A stretch of DNA of 64,000 bases. It comes from Henckelia pumila. Lineage: Eukaryota > Streptophyta > Magnoliopsida > Lamiales > Gesneriaceae. This document shows positions 14,298-24,484 of this stretch, in pieces (position 1 is the stretch's first letter; every line of letters starts with the position of its first letter). Location of the stretch: assembly GCF_033568475.1 (NCBI RefSeq), contig NW_027331831.1, positions 4,526,001-4,590,000 of the forward strand, written 5' to 3'. The position numbers were made by a program, and so were the translations under genes. The notes beneath the pieces were generated by a model that was not told the DNA's origin, did no database searches, and was given only the letters and a program-made list of their open reading frames with translations.

Positions 14298-15105
14298 TGT
14301 TAGGAATCAAACTGAAATTTAATATTCGAGAATTCACCACGCAAACGAACACACAAGAACAACAACACAATCCCAGAACAGATAAAACCAACGCACACAG
14401 ATCAAACCCAACTCACGCGAAAGCGATTAAAGAACATAATTATTTACGTGGTTCGGCAAGGAATTTGCCTACGTCCACGGGAGAGCAACACAACCACTTT
14501 TATTAAACACCAACAGAACAATCCAAGCTCAATCAACAGAGCTTATTACAGAGATGGACTCAGACAAACTATCAAGCTAGATACAGACACAATTCAAGTT
14601 TAAAGCCTTGAATTTTTCCGTCACAATCTATGCTTAGTTTTCTCCTCCGAAATCTCTCATTCTTCTCTCACAATATATTCTAAAGAATTTGATTTTCTGT
14701 TATTTTTGTTGCGGTCATCTTCCATCTGCTTATATATAGAATTACACCGACTTTCATCTTGGGCTTTAGGTAACAGTAACTTACGACCCAATTACAAGGT
14801 CAACATGGTCCAGCCCGATAAGCCTTCATTCATCAATCTGATATGCTCTTGTACTTCGATCTGCATCGATCTGCCTGTAAGCTTCCAGCTTTACGAAAAC
14901 TCCTTCTGACTTCTAACCAAGTCACAATACTCGAGCAATCTATCTACATAAACTCATCCGAATACTCATCTGACCATCACATCGATCTGATCCCAATATT
15001 CGATCTGGCCATGAATTCATCTGATCACTGAACTCATCTGATCTGTACTATTCGATCCGATCTCTTCTCTATTTTCATTCAATCTGATAGAAGCATACTT
15101 CAACA
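14298..15105 (-). repeat. Right LTR of the copia element (5' LTR)
   Basis: An 808-bp partner of the left LTR with the same TG...CA ends. The gag start lies directly inside it on the minus strand. The TSD AATTG follows at 15106-15110. Confidence 0.95.
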
Positions 15106-15543
15106 AATTGAAAAGTGGAAATCGACACTTTTGTTAATATGTTATATATGTTCCGTGAATCTGGAATTTGTAACTATGAATTGATTTTTCTAGTGAATCG
15201 TGATTTCTGTAGTTGGTTTTGATTTTTTATTTTCGTGAATCATGTCATTCGAATTATTATTTACAAAATTGGCATATAATCCAGTAAAATTGTCTGTGTG
15301 TAGTACTATAGTTGGTTCTTATTATTTGGATAAAAAAAATTTATATGAAAAATATTAGGTATAAAAAGTCAAGAATAATCTATAAAAAAAGTTTACAAAA
15401 GTTTACAGAAATTAATCTTGAAAAAAAATCAATAAGAGTCTATAAAATTAGTAAAAATTCATGAACTCCACAAAAATCAATCATTTTAAAAAAAGTTCAT
15501 AAAAGTTTTTAAAAGTCTAGAACCAATACACCTCTCTTACTTA

Positions 15544-15660
15544 GGTAGTGTTTGAGAGAGTTTTTATGAAATGCTTTTCAGCTTTTTCTTAACAAATTTT
15601 TTGAAATTTTGTTAAGAAAATGCTGAAAAGTACTTCCTAAAATCTCTTCCAAACACTACC
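15544..15660. mobile_element. Small MITE, GGTAGTGTTTG family (copy 1)
   Basis: A 117-bp near-palindrome. It starts GGTAGTGTTTGAGAGAG and ends with CAAACACTACC, with the pairing CTTAACAAA / TTTGTTAAG near the centre. TTA lies on the left flank and TTT on the right, so the target duplication is not exact. The same family occurs at 40663-40781 and 63849-63954. A left end only is seen at about 19773. Confidence 0.75.
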
Positions 15661-16334
15661 TTTGTCGAGTTTACATTTTGTATAATAAATTATGATTTTT
15701 TATTTTGTGTATTCTGTATTATCCTAAGAAAAAATATATCGTCTTGACTTTAATCTAATGTGTGCGTGGATATATGTATCACACACACATGCATGTGCGA
15801 GTAATCTCTACACTCGAAATTCATGTGTATAAATAATTTATGTTACGTCTAAAATACATTTATATTTTTAAATTGAAAAATTATATTTGAGAGATGATAG
15901 TAAATAGTAATTAATAAATAATTTTAAAAAATAGTAAATAATAAATTTATTGAAATGTAAAAATGGTATTTTTATCCGTTCATAAAATGAGATACTTATT
16001 CTAAGGGGTTAGCGGATAATAAATACTAGTCGCGATGGGATGTACATTGCGTGTGACTAAATATATAAATATCTTGCACCGTGTGCATGTAATTCAAAAT
16101 TTAATATATAAATATCTTGCACCGTGTGCATGTAATTCAAAATATTTTTTTAATAGTATTTGATTTCTAATATGATACGTTATTTTGTTTTTGCAATTTG
16201 ATAGTTTTGAGTTGTGTTTTCCATTTGATGGAATAGATGCAAATATATTTTTGTTTCTTAAGACTGTTGATTGAAATACAATGGAAGTGTCTGATCTTGA
16301 TTTCATTAATGGGTAGGATAATTAACAATGTTAC
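15661..16334. repeat. AT-rich spacer with a 43-bp tandem duplication
   Basis: Nothing gene-like is visible. At about 16060-16142 a roughly 43-bp segment (containing ATCTTGCACCGTGTGCATG) is repeated twice in tandem with almost no change. A TG/CA-rich tract with TGTGTATAAAT lies at about 15770-15835. Confidence 0.6.
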
Positions 16335-16339
16335 GTAAC

Positions 16340-17124
16340 TGTTGAAGTGTGCTTGTGTCAGATTGAATGAGAATAGAGAAAAGATAAGATCAAAGTACAG
16401 TGACCAGATAAGTTCATAGTCAGATCGAATATTGGGATCAGATCGAAGGTGATGGTCTGATGAGTTCTTCGGATGAGTTCAGGCAGATCGATTGTTCGAG
16501 TACTGGGACTTGGTTAGAAGTCAGATGAATTGTTTGTGAAGCTATAAGCTTGAAGGCAAATCGAAGTACAAGAGCAGATCAGACTGATGCGAGAAGACTT
16601 ATCGAGTTGATCCACGTTGACTTTGAAGTTGGGCCTTAGTAAGTTGTTGACCTAAAGCCTAAGAAAAAAGTTGGTGTATCTTTTCTACATAAACAGATGG
16701 AAGCTGGCCGTAATCAACATAACAAAAAATTAAATTATTCAAAAAAATATTTGAGAGAGAATTCAGAGGAGAGAACTGGGGCGTAGATTGTGCATGACGG
16801 GAAGATTCAAGAATTTAAAGCTTGAAATTTGACTGTATCTATTGTTAGAGTTGTCTGGTTTGGTTCTGTAATAAGCTCGGGTTTGAGCTTGGATTTCTTC
16901 TGTTCGTGATTAATAAAAGTGTTGTGTTACTCTCCCGTAGATGTAGGTAAATTCATTGTCAAACCACGTAAATATTTGTGTCGTTTATTTGCTTTCGCGT
17001 GAGTTGATGTTTGATCTGCGTGAGTTGAGTTTTATCTGTTTTTGGGATTGTGTTCTTGTGTTGCTGTGTGTGTGTTTGTCTAGTAATTCTTAGAATATCG
17101 AATTGTTCTGTTTGATTTCTAACC
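16340..17124 (+). mobile_element. Solo LTR of the same copia family, opposite orientation
   Basis: A 785-bp sequence similar to the reverse complement of the LTRs at 9457 and 14298. It runs from TGTTGAAG to a TTTCTAAC end and is flanked by the 5-bp duplication GTAAC (16335-16339 and 17125-17129). No internal region remains, so it is a solo LTR left by LTR-LTR recombination. It is clearly more diverged than the two LTRs of the nearby element and hence older. Confidence 0.85.
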
Positions 17125-17129
17125 GTAAC

Positions 17130-17875
17130 AATTATAAATAGTTTTTTTTGGCATAGATACTTTTAGTATATCTATCTACTATAGTTATTTTATGTTTAGG
17201 ATATTTTTTAAATAACATATTTAGATGTTGAATGCATTATTCATGGAGTACTTAAACGTAATGAGAATAATGATATCAATGTATAATAATATGTAATCTG
17301 ATTTATTTATCATATAAAAAAAGAAGCATTGAATCAGGATCTGCGCATGTATGAACCATACCTGTATTTATAGGGGCTTGGAGGGGTAGGCTACCTTGCC
17401 AAGATAGAACATGTATTAGAGTAGGACTCTAATTGATGAGTCTAAAATCATATCAAATCTTGGATTCATAAGATATTGTCCTTATATGTTGCAGATCGTC
17501 ATGTGTCCGAGAGTACTGGAAGGTTCTAGATATTGGGCCCTTCCTGGGTTCGGGTCGGGCTCCAACCATACCAGTTATGGCTCAAGCCCATGAATTTATG
17601 ATCATGAGCTCATTCCCTAACAGGGCCATCCCAGACTGGGCTTCTCATAAAATAAGACTAGATGAGCCTCAAAGTATATTTCCAAAAATATGGATTATTG
17701 GGCTCGGGTCGGATTAGACTCGTATATTTTTTAGGGGCATCAATAGTACCTCCTCCTACTGGTCTAAAAGAAATATGAAGTTTAGACCATATGGTCTGGT
17801 CGAATTCCGAGCCCATGTAAGAACTCTTATATTAACCAAGTACATGTAACATTTTCCAACCGGATGGGCTTTTGA
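17130..17875. other. Spacer without a recognised gene
   Basis: AT-rich at first, then a moderately GC-rich stretch (about 17340-17760). I recognise no protein domain. It leads directly into the minisatellite and may belong to the same unidentified repeat element. Confidence 0.4.
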
Positions 17876-17879
17876 TGGA

Positions 17880-18440
17880 AACCATGAGTGGCGTGGTAGG
17901 TGCCGAGCTGGTTGGGCTTTGAATTTGACCATGAAGTGCGTGATAGGTGTCGAACTTGGTCGAAATTTTGAGATAACCACGAGTGGCGTGGGTTTACATA
18001 TTACCAAGCTGGTCGGGCTTTTGAGACCACGAGTGGCGTGGGTTTACATATTTCCGAGCTGGTTGGGTTTTTGAGATAACCACGAGTGGCGTGAGTTTGC
18101 ATATTGCCGAGCTGGTCGGGCTATTGAGATAACCACAAGTGGCGTGGGATTACATGTTGCCGAGCTGGTCGGGCTTTTGAGATAACCACGAGTGGCGTGG
18201 GTTTACATATTGCCGAGTTGGTCGGGCTTTGATTTTGACCACGAATTGTGCAGTGAGTGCCAAACTGATCGGGCTTTGATTTTGACCACGTATTGCGCGG
18301 TGAGTGCCGAACAGATTGGGCTTTGATTTTGACCACGAATTGCGTGGTAAGTGCCGAGTTGGTCGGGCTTTTGAGATAACCACGAGTGGCGTGGTGAGTA
18401 CCGAACTAGTCGGGCTTTTGTGGTTTGCCAAGCTATGTTG
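17880..18440. repeat. Minisatellite of about 11 diverged units
   Basis: Units of roughly 45-60 bp are repeated in tandem. The better-conserved units contain CACGAGTGGCGTGGGTTTAC followed by GCCGAGCTGGTCGGGC; others carry CACGAATTGCGTGGT instead. Open reading frames exist in several frames on the minus strand, but they only reflect repeats lacking stops. I do not consider them genes. Confidence 0.85.
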
Positions 18441-18459
18441 GTCTTATAAAGTGTCAAGT

Positions 18460-18585
18460 CGTAGAGTAGGCCTTAGTGCTAGATTGCATACACGATATAA
18501 TATAATTGGGTCTTACTGCAAGATTGCATGCCCGATGTGATATAATTGGGCCTTACTGCAAGATTGCATGCCCAATGACGTAAAA
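18460..18585. repeat. Short tandem repeat next to the minisatellite
   Basis: Three copies of a unit of about 45-50 bp. The later two share TTACTGCAAGATTGCATGCCC followed by GATATAATTGGG; the first, at about 18470, is more diverged. It is a different unit from the larger array to its left. Confidence 0.7.
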
Positions 18586-19058
18586 TAACCCAAACAAAAA
18601 TAGAAGTCCAACAAATTTGATTACAAGAAAACAAACATGTAATTTTGATAGTAGAAGATGCCTCATAATATTATTAATAATGATAATAAATAAAAATTTA
18701 ATAATTTAATTCAAACATAAAGATGATTGAAATACTTATCTCGTTCATGCGTTGTCGATGACATGACTTTGGATGCATAGCATGATAACATCTTTTATTC
18801 TTTGATCAAAGAACCGACTTGATGTAGGAAACAAAAATTGATCTTCACCGTCCAGAATGTGTGTCAAGATGTTTTGAACTCATGATAAAAATTTCAAATA
18901 ATTTCAACGGTTAGATTTTTCAGAATGACTTTTTCAAGAACACTGCTCAGAAACTATGCAAGCAGATTGTGTTGCAGTTCGGCGGTCTGAGCCACCTTTC
19001 CCCAAGTCCCAAAATTCCGATCATGATCTTCACCGTCCACATATGTATGGAAAAACTG
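18586..19058. other. Spacer without a recognised gene
   Basis: AT-rich at first. The phrase GATCTTCACCGTCCA occurs twice (about 18840 and 19024), which suggests a small diverged direct repeat. No gene is visible. Confidence 0.4.
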
Positions 19059-19350
19059 GGCACAAACATTTTTTTTTAATCTTCATAGTAAAATGACGAA
19101 GGTGATAACTTGATGGATCGATATATATTTTTTAACGTTGTTGAAATGCTCGTTCTCCAACCATTGGTTTTCCAAAGAAATTAGTTGGCTGATTCAGTCA
19201 TTTTCTGAGTGAACTATGCACACTGTTGCATAACCATGATGTGATTTTTAAGTTCTTAGGTTCCAATTTTCTATAAACATGGATTTCATGCAACCGAAAT
19301 GATTTCTTTCTGGCTTCATAAATATTGTCATGCCGATGCAGAAAATTTCT
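19059..19350 (-). pseudogene. PHO1 3'-end fragment (last exon plus intron 12 part)
   Basis: This segment matches the 3' end of PHO1 gene A (27634-27960) closely. It shares the last-exon text encoding ENEHFNNV and the long intron stretch with GTGTGCATAGT-type sequence and TGTTGCATAACCATGATG. About 45 bp of intron, including the acceptor side, are missing relative to gene A, and the remaining exon frame is disrupted. No upstream exons are present nearby. Conserved intron sequence means it arose by DNA duplication, not by retroposition. It is a dead host-gene fragment about 8 kb from gene A. Confidence 0.85.
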
Positions 19351-20343
19351 GAATAGACAATTGTTTGTTGGGTCATTTATCATGATAAGGAAGTTCCTTT
19401 CGGTTGGTGAAACTCTAAACGAGTATACGTATTTGCAATCTTTAAAAAAATTTGTCCACAACTTTTAAAAAAAATGTTTATTTTCAAAAAAAATATCCAT
19501 AATCAACTTTTTAAAGATTGTAAAAACCATTTAATAAAAATAATAATATCTCCGTGTCATATCCAATTATCTTATTTTAATTTGGGATTATTAAATTTAA
19601 CATTAAATAGTAATCCGTACATTGTACTCTTTAGTTACGTTTTATCATTTGTAGTTTTGTGCGTTAATTTATGTGTAATTCCATAAACGATTTTCAAGAT
19701 TATTTATTATTTTATTTAGCGATCAAACGAAGAAGAAGTTATCTAGTAAAGCCAAATTCCAATATCAATTAGGTAGTGTTTGAGAAGTTATCTAGTAAAA
19801 ATTGATAAGTGTTTTCTAGACACGTACGATCTGTTCAACGTTGCATGATCTGTTCAGATGAAAAATGATTAAAATTATAAAGTGAAAATATAGTAATTGT
19901 CAATAGAATATATAGTACACGATCGATTTATATAGTGGATTAAAAATCGGAAAGAGATAAAATATAAGAGATAGGAAAAACAATTTTCCCGCCAAAATAT
20001 AACGGACTTTTAATTAGTCTTGGTTGAATCGCATTATTACATAGTTAAAATATGTAACATTTTTGATTTAGTGTCAAAATATCTTTAAAATAAGAATTGC
20101 AGCTCGTATGTTGGCTTAGGATTAATCGTAAAACTTTGTGCATGAATATGGGTAAATTTGAAACATAAATAACTTTCGTACGTAGGCTAAAAATTCGCAA
20201 CGCAAGTACGCAACCTATTAGTTAATATTATTTTTTGAAATATCGAGATCACTTTTGGTTTGCCTTTTTTTTTGTTTTTTTTTTTTTTTAAATGAAACAA
20301 AAAAGCTGATTAACTTTTTAAGTATTCCCGCATAAATATGGCT
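19351..20343. other. AT-rich spacer
   Basis: No gene is visible. A left end of the small GGTAGTGTTTG MITE family occurs at about 19773 without a matching right end. T-rich tracts lie at about 20258-20290, just before the hAT element. Confidence 0.5.
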
Positions 20344-20618
20344 CCGAGGAGTAGACCTGGCCAAGGGCCGGGTTGGGCTCGGACCCGGCCCGAAATTGGC
20401 CCGTGGTCAACGGGCCGGTTAACCGGGTCAACGGGTTGAACGGGTCCGACTCGCCGGGTTGGAACCGTCCAACCCGGCGGGTTGGACACGTGGCGCCCAT
20501 CAGGGCGCCCAGATCCAACGGCCACTAGCAAGTGGCCGTTGTCGACCCGCCCGACCCGACGGGTCGACCGGCTAATTTTTTTTTATTTTATAAAAAAACC
20601 TAATTTTTATGATTTTAT

Positions 20619-20627
20619 CTATAAATA
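20619..20627 (+). promoter_or_regulatory. Putative TATA box of the hAT transposase
   Basis: CTATAAATA lies about 155 bp upstream of the first plausible transposase ATG (20780), inside the element. The assignment is by position and sequence only. Confidence 0.5.
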
Positions 20628-20779
20628 CCCCCAACCTCTTTTCATTTTGTTTACACAATTCTCTCTTCATTCTCTCTATTCTCAATTCCTTTTAATTTCT
20701 TGAATTATCAAAAATATCAAGTTTCGATTATTGGTTTATTGTCAATTGTTGATTTATTTTCATATTTATATAATTATAA

Positions 20780-22920
20780 ATGTCCGGAGCGGGATCAAGT
20801 CGTAGGGGTAACAAAGAAAAAGGAAAGGAAAAGAGCATCATGCCACTCGAGGTCGAGTATCCTCAATTCAATGTCGATGAATTTGATCTTGAATATTCCG
20901 ATGATGAAATTCAAGAAATTCGACAAGAGGCGCAACAAGACAACAAGTTGAACAACCACCACCACCACCACGTCATCATGCAAGTCAAGAAAGTATGAAC
21001 GATCCGGCGGCCTCTCAAAGACAAACTCAAGCGGTGCCTCGCCCGACATCCGATATCTTCACCAAACACTTCGACAAGGTGACGCTTCCCTCTGGTGATT
21101 TGCAAGCCAAATGCAAATATTGTTCAAAATGTTACAAATTTAAACAAGGAGGTGGTTATGAAACTTTGACGCGGCATATCGAGAAAAATCATCCGGTGGA
21201 AATTGGTATTGATCGTGGTCAAACTCAAATTCCGGCATTCTCTTCTCAATCGGGTAATGAATCTCAACTATTTAAATATAACGAAGCTAGATTTAGAGAA
21301 GAAACGACTAAATTTTGTACGGTTGAACAACTTTCTTTTAGTTTTAGCGATAAATTATCTTTTGAAAATTGGCTTTCTACAAGTGCAAATCCTTCTATTA
21401 GACGTATTTCAAGAAATAGTCTCAAACGCACAATGGAAAAGTTAGTCGTTGATCAAAAGAAAGAATTAATTAAGGAATTTTATAGTTTGAATAATAAAGT
21501 TTCTTTGTGTTCCGATATTTGGAGTGATCATTGGCAAAGTTGTTCATATATGGGTATTACATGTCATTGGATTGATAATAATTGGAACATTCAAAAAAGG
21601 TTGCTTGCATATAGATGTTTCAACGAATCACACACGGCACAAAATATTTCGCAACTTATATTTGTTATTTTAGAAGAATATGGTCTAACTACCAAAGTTT
21701 TTTCAATGTCTTTTGATAATGCTAGTGCAAATACTTCTAGTATTAGGGAGCTTATTGAAATATGTAAATCATCACTAGGTGGCAAATTTTTTCATATTAG
21801 ATGCACATGTCATATTTTATGGACGCATCCTCAAGTTATGAAGCAATGGGGAAAATTTTGTAGAGTAAATGGTATGAAGCCTAAGAGGTTTGCACGAGAT
21901 GTTCCAACTCGTTGGAATTCAACATATAAATTATTATTATCCTCTTTTGAATATAAAGATTTATTATGTACATTTTTTCATCAATTTGTTCAAGCTCGTG
22001 ATATTTATTTGTTTTCAAATCAATGGAACATATGCACTAGTATTTGTGAAATTTTAAAAGTTTTTAATGATGCTAGTGACCAATTATCCGGTGTTTATTA
22101 CCCTACTTCACATTTAGTTTTAACACATTGTTGCAACATTGCTTGTATTTTTCATGAACATGTTAATTCTAATGATAGTGTTTTATCTCAATGTATTCTC
22201 GTCATGAAAGCAAAATGTGAAAAATATTTTTTGGTCATTCTTGAAATTTTTTTATGTGCTTTTGTTTTAGATCCTAGACTTAAATTAGATGGCTTAAGCG
22301 ACATGTTAATATTATATTATGAATCTTTGGAGCCTATTGCGGAAACGATTCCTTCTATCTCATTGATTTTGTTTAATATTAAAACTCATTTATTTGATAT
22401 TTATAATGAATATAACATCAAATATGGTGGACAAATTATTTTACATGAAACACAATCCACTGCAACTAGTAATATTTTTTATAAACTTACTAAAGCACAA
22501 CTTTTATTAAGGGAACGGACGAAACGTCCACGAGGATCCTCAAGTTCCAGTCAGGAACTTGAGAATTATTTTACCACTACTTTTGATTTTAGTGATACAG
22601 ATGAGGAAAACTTCGACATTTTGAGATGGTTGTCGCAAAAAACACAAATATATCCAATTTTGGCTATAATGACAAAAGAAATTCTAGCTTGTCCGGTTTC
22701 AACAGTTGCAGTGGAGCAAGCATTTAGTATTGGAGAAAATACATTGGACGAGAGACGTTCTAGCTTAAGGCCGGAAAACTTGGAAGCTCAATGTTTGCTC
22801 AATGATTGGTCAAAAGCCGCTACTCGAACACAACATATTCAAAGTGATGAAGAAGACCAAGATGATACCGAAGGAACATCCGGAACTACGACGGGAGGAA
22901 ATGCGAGTGAAGTAGAATAA
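20780..22920 (+). CDS. hAT transposase with BED zinc finger, probably defective
   Basis: The long frame 20995-22920 (641 aa) begins with a BED zinc finger near residues 18-65: C-x2-C in CKYCSKC, then LTRHIEKNH. It continues with the hAT core, with probable catalytic aspartates in SLCSDIWSD and MSFDNASAN. It ends with the hAT dimerisation domain (LACPVSTVAVEQAFSIG, LDERRSSLRPENLEAQCLL). The likely original start is the ATG at 20780 (MSGAGSSRRGNKEKG). That frame is joined to the long frame only by a one-base shift near a (CAC)n run at about 20958-20972, so the current N-terminus is broken unless the shift is removed in the RNA. After HIRCTCHIL the usual segment of some tens of residues is missing, which points to an internal deletion. 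It was probably mobile until recently and is now non-autonomous. Confidence 0.88.
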
Positions 22921-23098
22921 AATGTAATAGATTTGTAATATTAAGTCATAAGATATTAAGATGTTGAAATTCTAATATATTGTTTATTTAATAAATGTAA
23001 TAGATTTTCATTATGAAGATATGAAATATTTGATTGAGATTATTTAAAGAATATGTCTTATTAAAAATTTGTTTAAAAATTTAAAAAAAAATTAAATT

Positions 23099-23212
23099 TC
23101 GAAGGTGCAGTGCCCCAGCACTGCATTGGCAGCACTGGGGCGCTAAACCTTCGAATTAAATTCGAAGGTTTAGCGCCCCAGCGCCGCCAATTCAGCGCTG
23201 GGGCGCTGCAAT
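23099..23212. repeat. GC-rich hairpin near the hAT 3' end
   Basis: Two arms of about 24 bp (around 23132-23155 and 23161-23184) pair around a short loop, with a core GGTTTAGCGCCCCAGCGC. Related GCACTGGGGC/GCGCTGGGGC motifs recur on either side, giving four GC-rich blocks. Subterminal repeated motifs are typical transposase-binding regions in hAT elements; binding here is inferred. Confidence 0.7.
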
Positions 23213-23399
23213 TTTTTTTTTTTTAAAAAATGGCACGGTTTGGCCCGGACCCTGAACCGGCGGTTAACCGGACCCGGACCTGGACCTGGACCGCAACCGC
23301 CGGTTCACCGACCCGGACCGGAACCGGCCATTGGCGGGCCGGTTAAGGGTTGGCTAAATGCCAACCCGGACCCGGACCGTGGCCAGGTCTACCGAGGAG

Positions 23400-24372
23400 T
23401 GGGGATTCTCAAGTCCAATTTATAAACATACTATACCAATTTATTAATACTTGCAACTGATCACACACGTTGTGCGTAAAATATAATATGTTTTCATATT
23501 TTTTTTTGAAAATTTCAATTTAATTACCATATTGTACAAAAATAAATATGATATAAGATTTAGTAAGATAATTATTTATATAAAATATGAGAAATTGAGC
23601 ATCCCTACAAAATTAAATATGTTTAGGAGTTAATGTATTAAAGGTCACGTTTGAAATTAGGAAAAAAAGTTTCACCAAAAAAAACAGTTATTATTCACCC
23701 ATGTTGCTTTATTCATAGTATAGATCTTGCTTTATTAATAGTATAGATATTAGTCTCATTGATATGCAAACATTGGTGTTATATGCTTTTTTTTCCCCGA
23801 AAATTCAGAAAGTATATTAAAATTTAAATATTGAAAATAGTTTTTGTAATAATTTTTTTATGAATGAGTGATATGATCATTGAAAAACTTCAAAATAAGA
23901 TAAATATAAAAAAAAAAACATTTTGTTAAAATACGATAAATATAGATAAGATGTACATTTATTAAAATAGCTATTACTACCTTTCAAAAAAAATAAATAA
24001 ATAGGTATGTACATTTGAATCGATAATCATCATTATGTACTTTTTAAATCGCAGAACGACCCCTTTTAATAAAATACAAAATGTATCAATTTTATTTTAA
24101 AGAATATAAAAAGAAAGCTTTAGAAATTTAAAATTTACAAATAATAAATAATAATATCTTATTCAATGTTCAAATTTTGGATTTGTATAGATCACATATA
24201 TAGCTTATATAAGTTTAAAGCACGTAACGAAAATTAGCAGAATTCAAAATCAAATATAATTACTAAACCCTCTAAAAAAACTCATCCAAATTAAATCCCG
24301 AATCACAAAGTATCCTAATACAACACCTATAACCAAATCCTAATCCTAGTAGAAATATACGTACATCTTCCC
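23400..24372. other. AT-rich spacer before the GDSL gene
   Basis: No gene, RNA or repeat was recognised apart from simple A/T tracts. The last few hundred bases must include the GDSL gene promoter. Confidence 0.5.
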
Positions 24373-24380
24373 CTATAAAT
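24373..24380 (+). promoter_or_regulatory. Putative TATA box of the GDSL gene
   Basis: CTATAAAT lies 105 bp upstream of the ATG at 24485, a normal distance for a plant TATA plus a short 5' UTR. Confidence 0.6.
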
Positions 24381-24484
24381 ACAACCCAAACCCCTTACAT
24401 TAGCGTATATACCAATACTCGTTATCATCATACACACACATACAACTTTAGTAACCAATTTATTTTCTGCTCGTGAAATTAAAG

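Larger units (their letters stand above)
9457..15105 (-). mobile_element. Ty1/copia LTR retrotransposon, broken, 5.65 kb
   Basis: This is a fossil element on the minus strand, flanked by a 5-bp target duplication AATTG (9452-9456 and 15106-15110). Its parts run in copia order on the minus strand: gag with a CCHC-type zinc knuckle (about 13.5-14.3 kb), a protease region, integrase (about 11.7-12.9 kb), then reverse transcriptase and RNase H (about 10.3-11.5 kb, with YVDDIL and TEAEF motifs). A polypurine tract (AAGGTGGAGAT read on the minus strand) adjoins the left LTR. The sequence most resembles TNT1-like (Tork-type) copia elements; the lineage is an inference. The coding region is broken, with about three or four breaks. 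The two LTRs differ at roughly 35 of 808 positions by eye (about 4%). At 1.3e-8 substitutions per site per year, a rate from grasses, that would mean an insertion on the order of 1.5-2 million years ago. Confidence 0.95.
8851..15540. mobile_element. Inverted-repeat DNA element split by a copia insertion
   Basis: The left end (from 8851) and the reverse complement of the right end (to 15540) match over roughly 50 bp. Both start GTAAG, run through GGTGTATT, and share TTTTATGAACTTTT further in. Without the copia element (9457-15105, plus one copy of its TSD) the original element would be about 1.03 kb. It has no credible transposase, so it is probably a non-autonomous MITE-like element. The target site duplication of the outer element is not clear. 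Similarity decays inward along the arms, which suggests it is old. Confidence 0.7.
20352..23391 (+). mobile_element. hAT-superfamily DNA transposon, 3.04 kb
   Basis: It is flanked by a perfect 8-bp target duplication CCGAGGAG (20344-20351 and 23392-23399). The terminal inverted repeat is TAGACCTGGCCA, followed by GC-rich subterminal DNA rich in GGCCGG and CCCGG motifs at both ends. Inside is a BED-finger/hAT transposase frame on the plus strand. The 8-bp TSD, ends and transposase fit an Ac/hAT element. The intact TSD suggests a fairly recent insertion, although the transposase looks damaged. Confidence 0.96.

Noticed and set aside
12478-14506. Plus-strand frames of 60-137 codons
   Set aside because: They are antisense shadows of the copia coding region and its LTR.
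17880-18440. Possible CRISPR-like array
   Set aside because: Units are diverged, contiguous and without unique spacers, and the window is plant nuclear DNA. It is an ordinary minisatellite.
18121-18457. Several overlapping minus-strand reading frames of 70-90 codons
   Set aside because: They lie wholly inside the minisatellite and repeat the same peptide in three frames. Absence of stops is a by-product of the repeat unit.
20310-20531. Proline/glycine-rich frames on both strands
   Set aside because: They fall on the GC-rich terminal region of the hAT element. No domain, and the composition explains the open frames.
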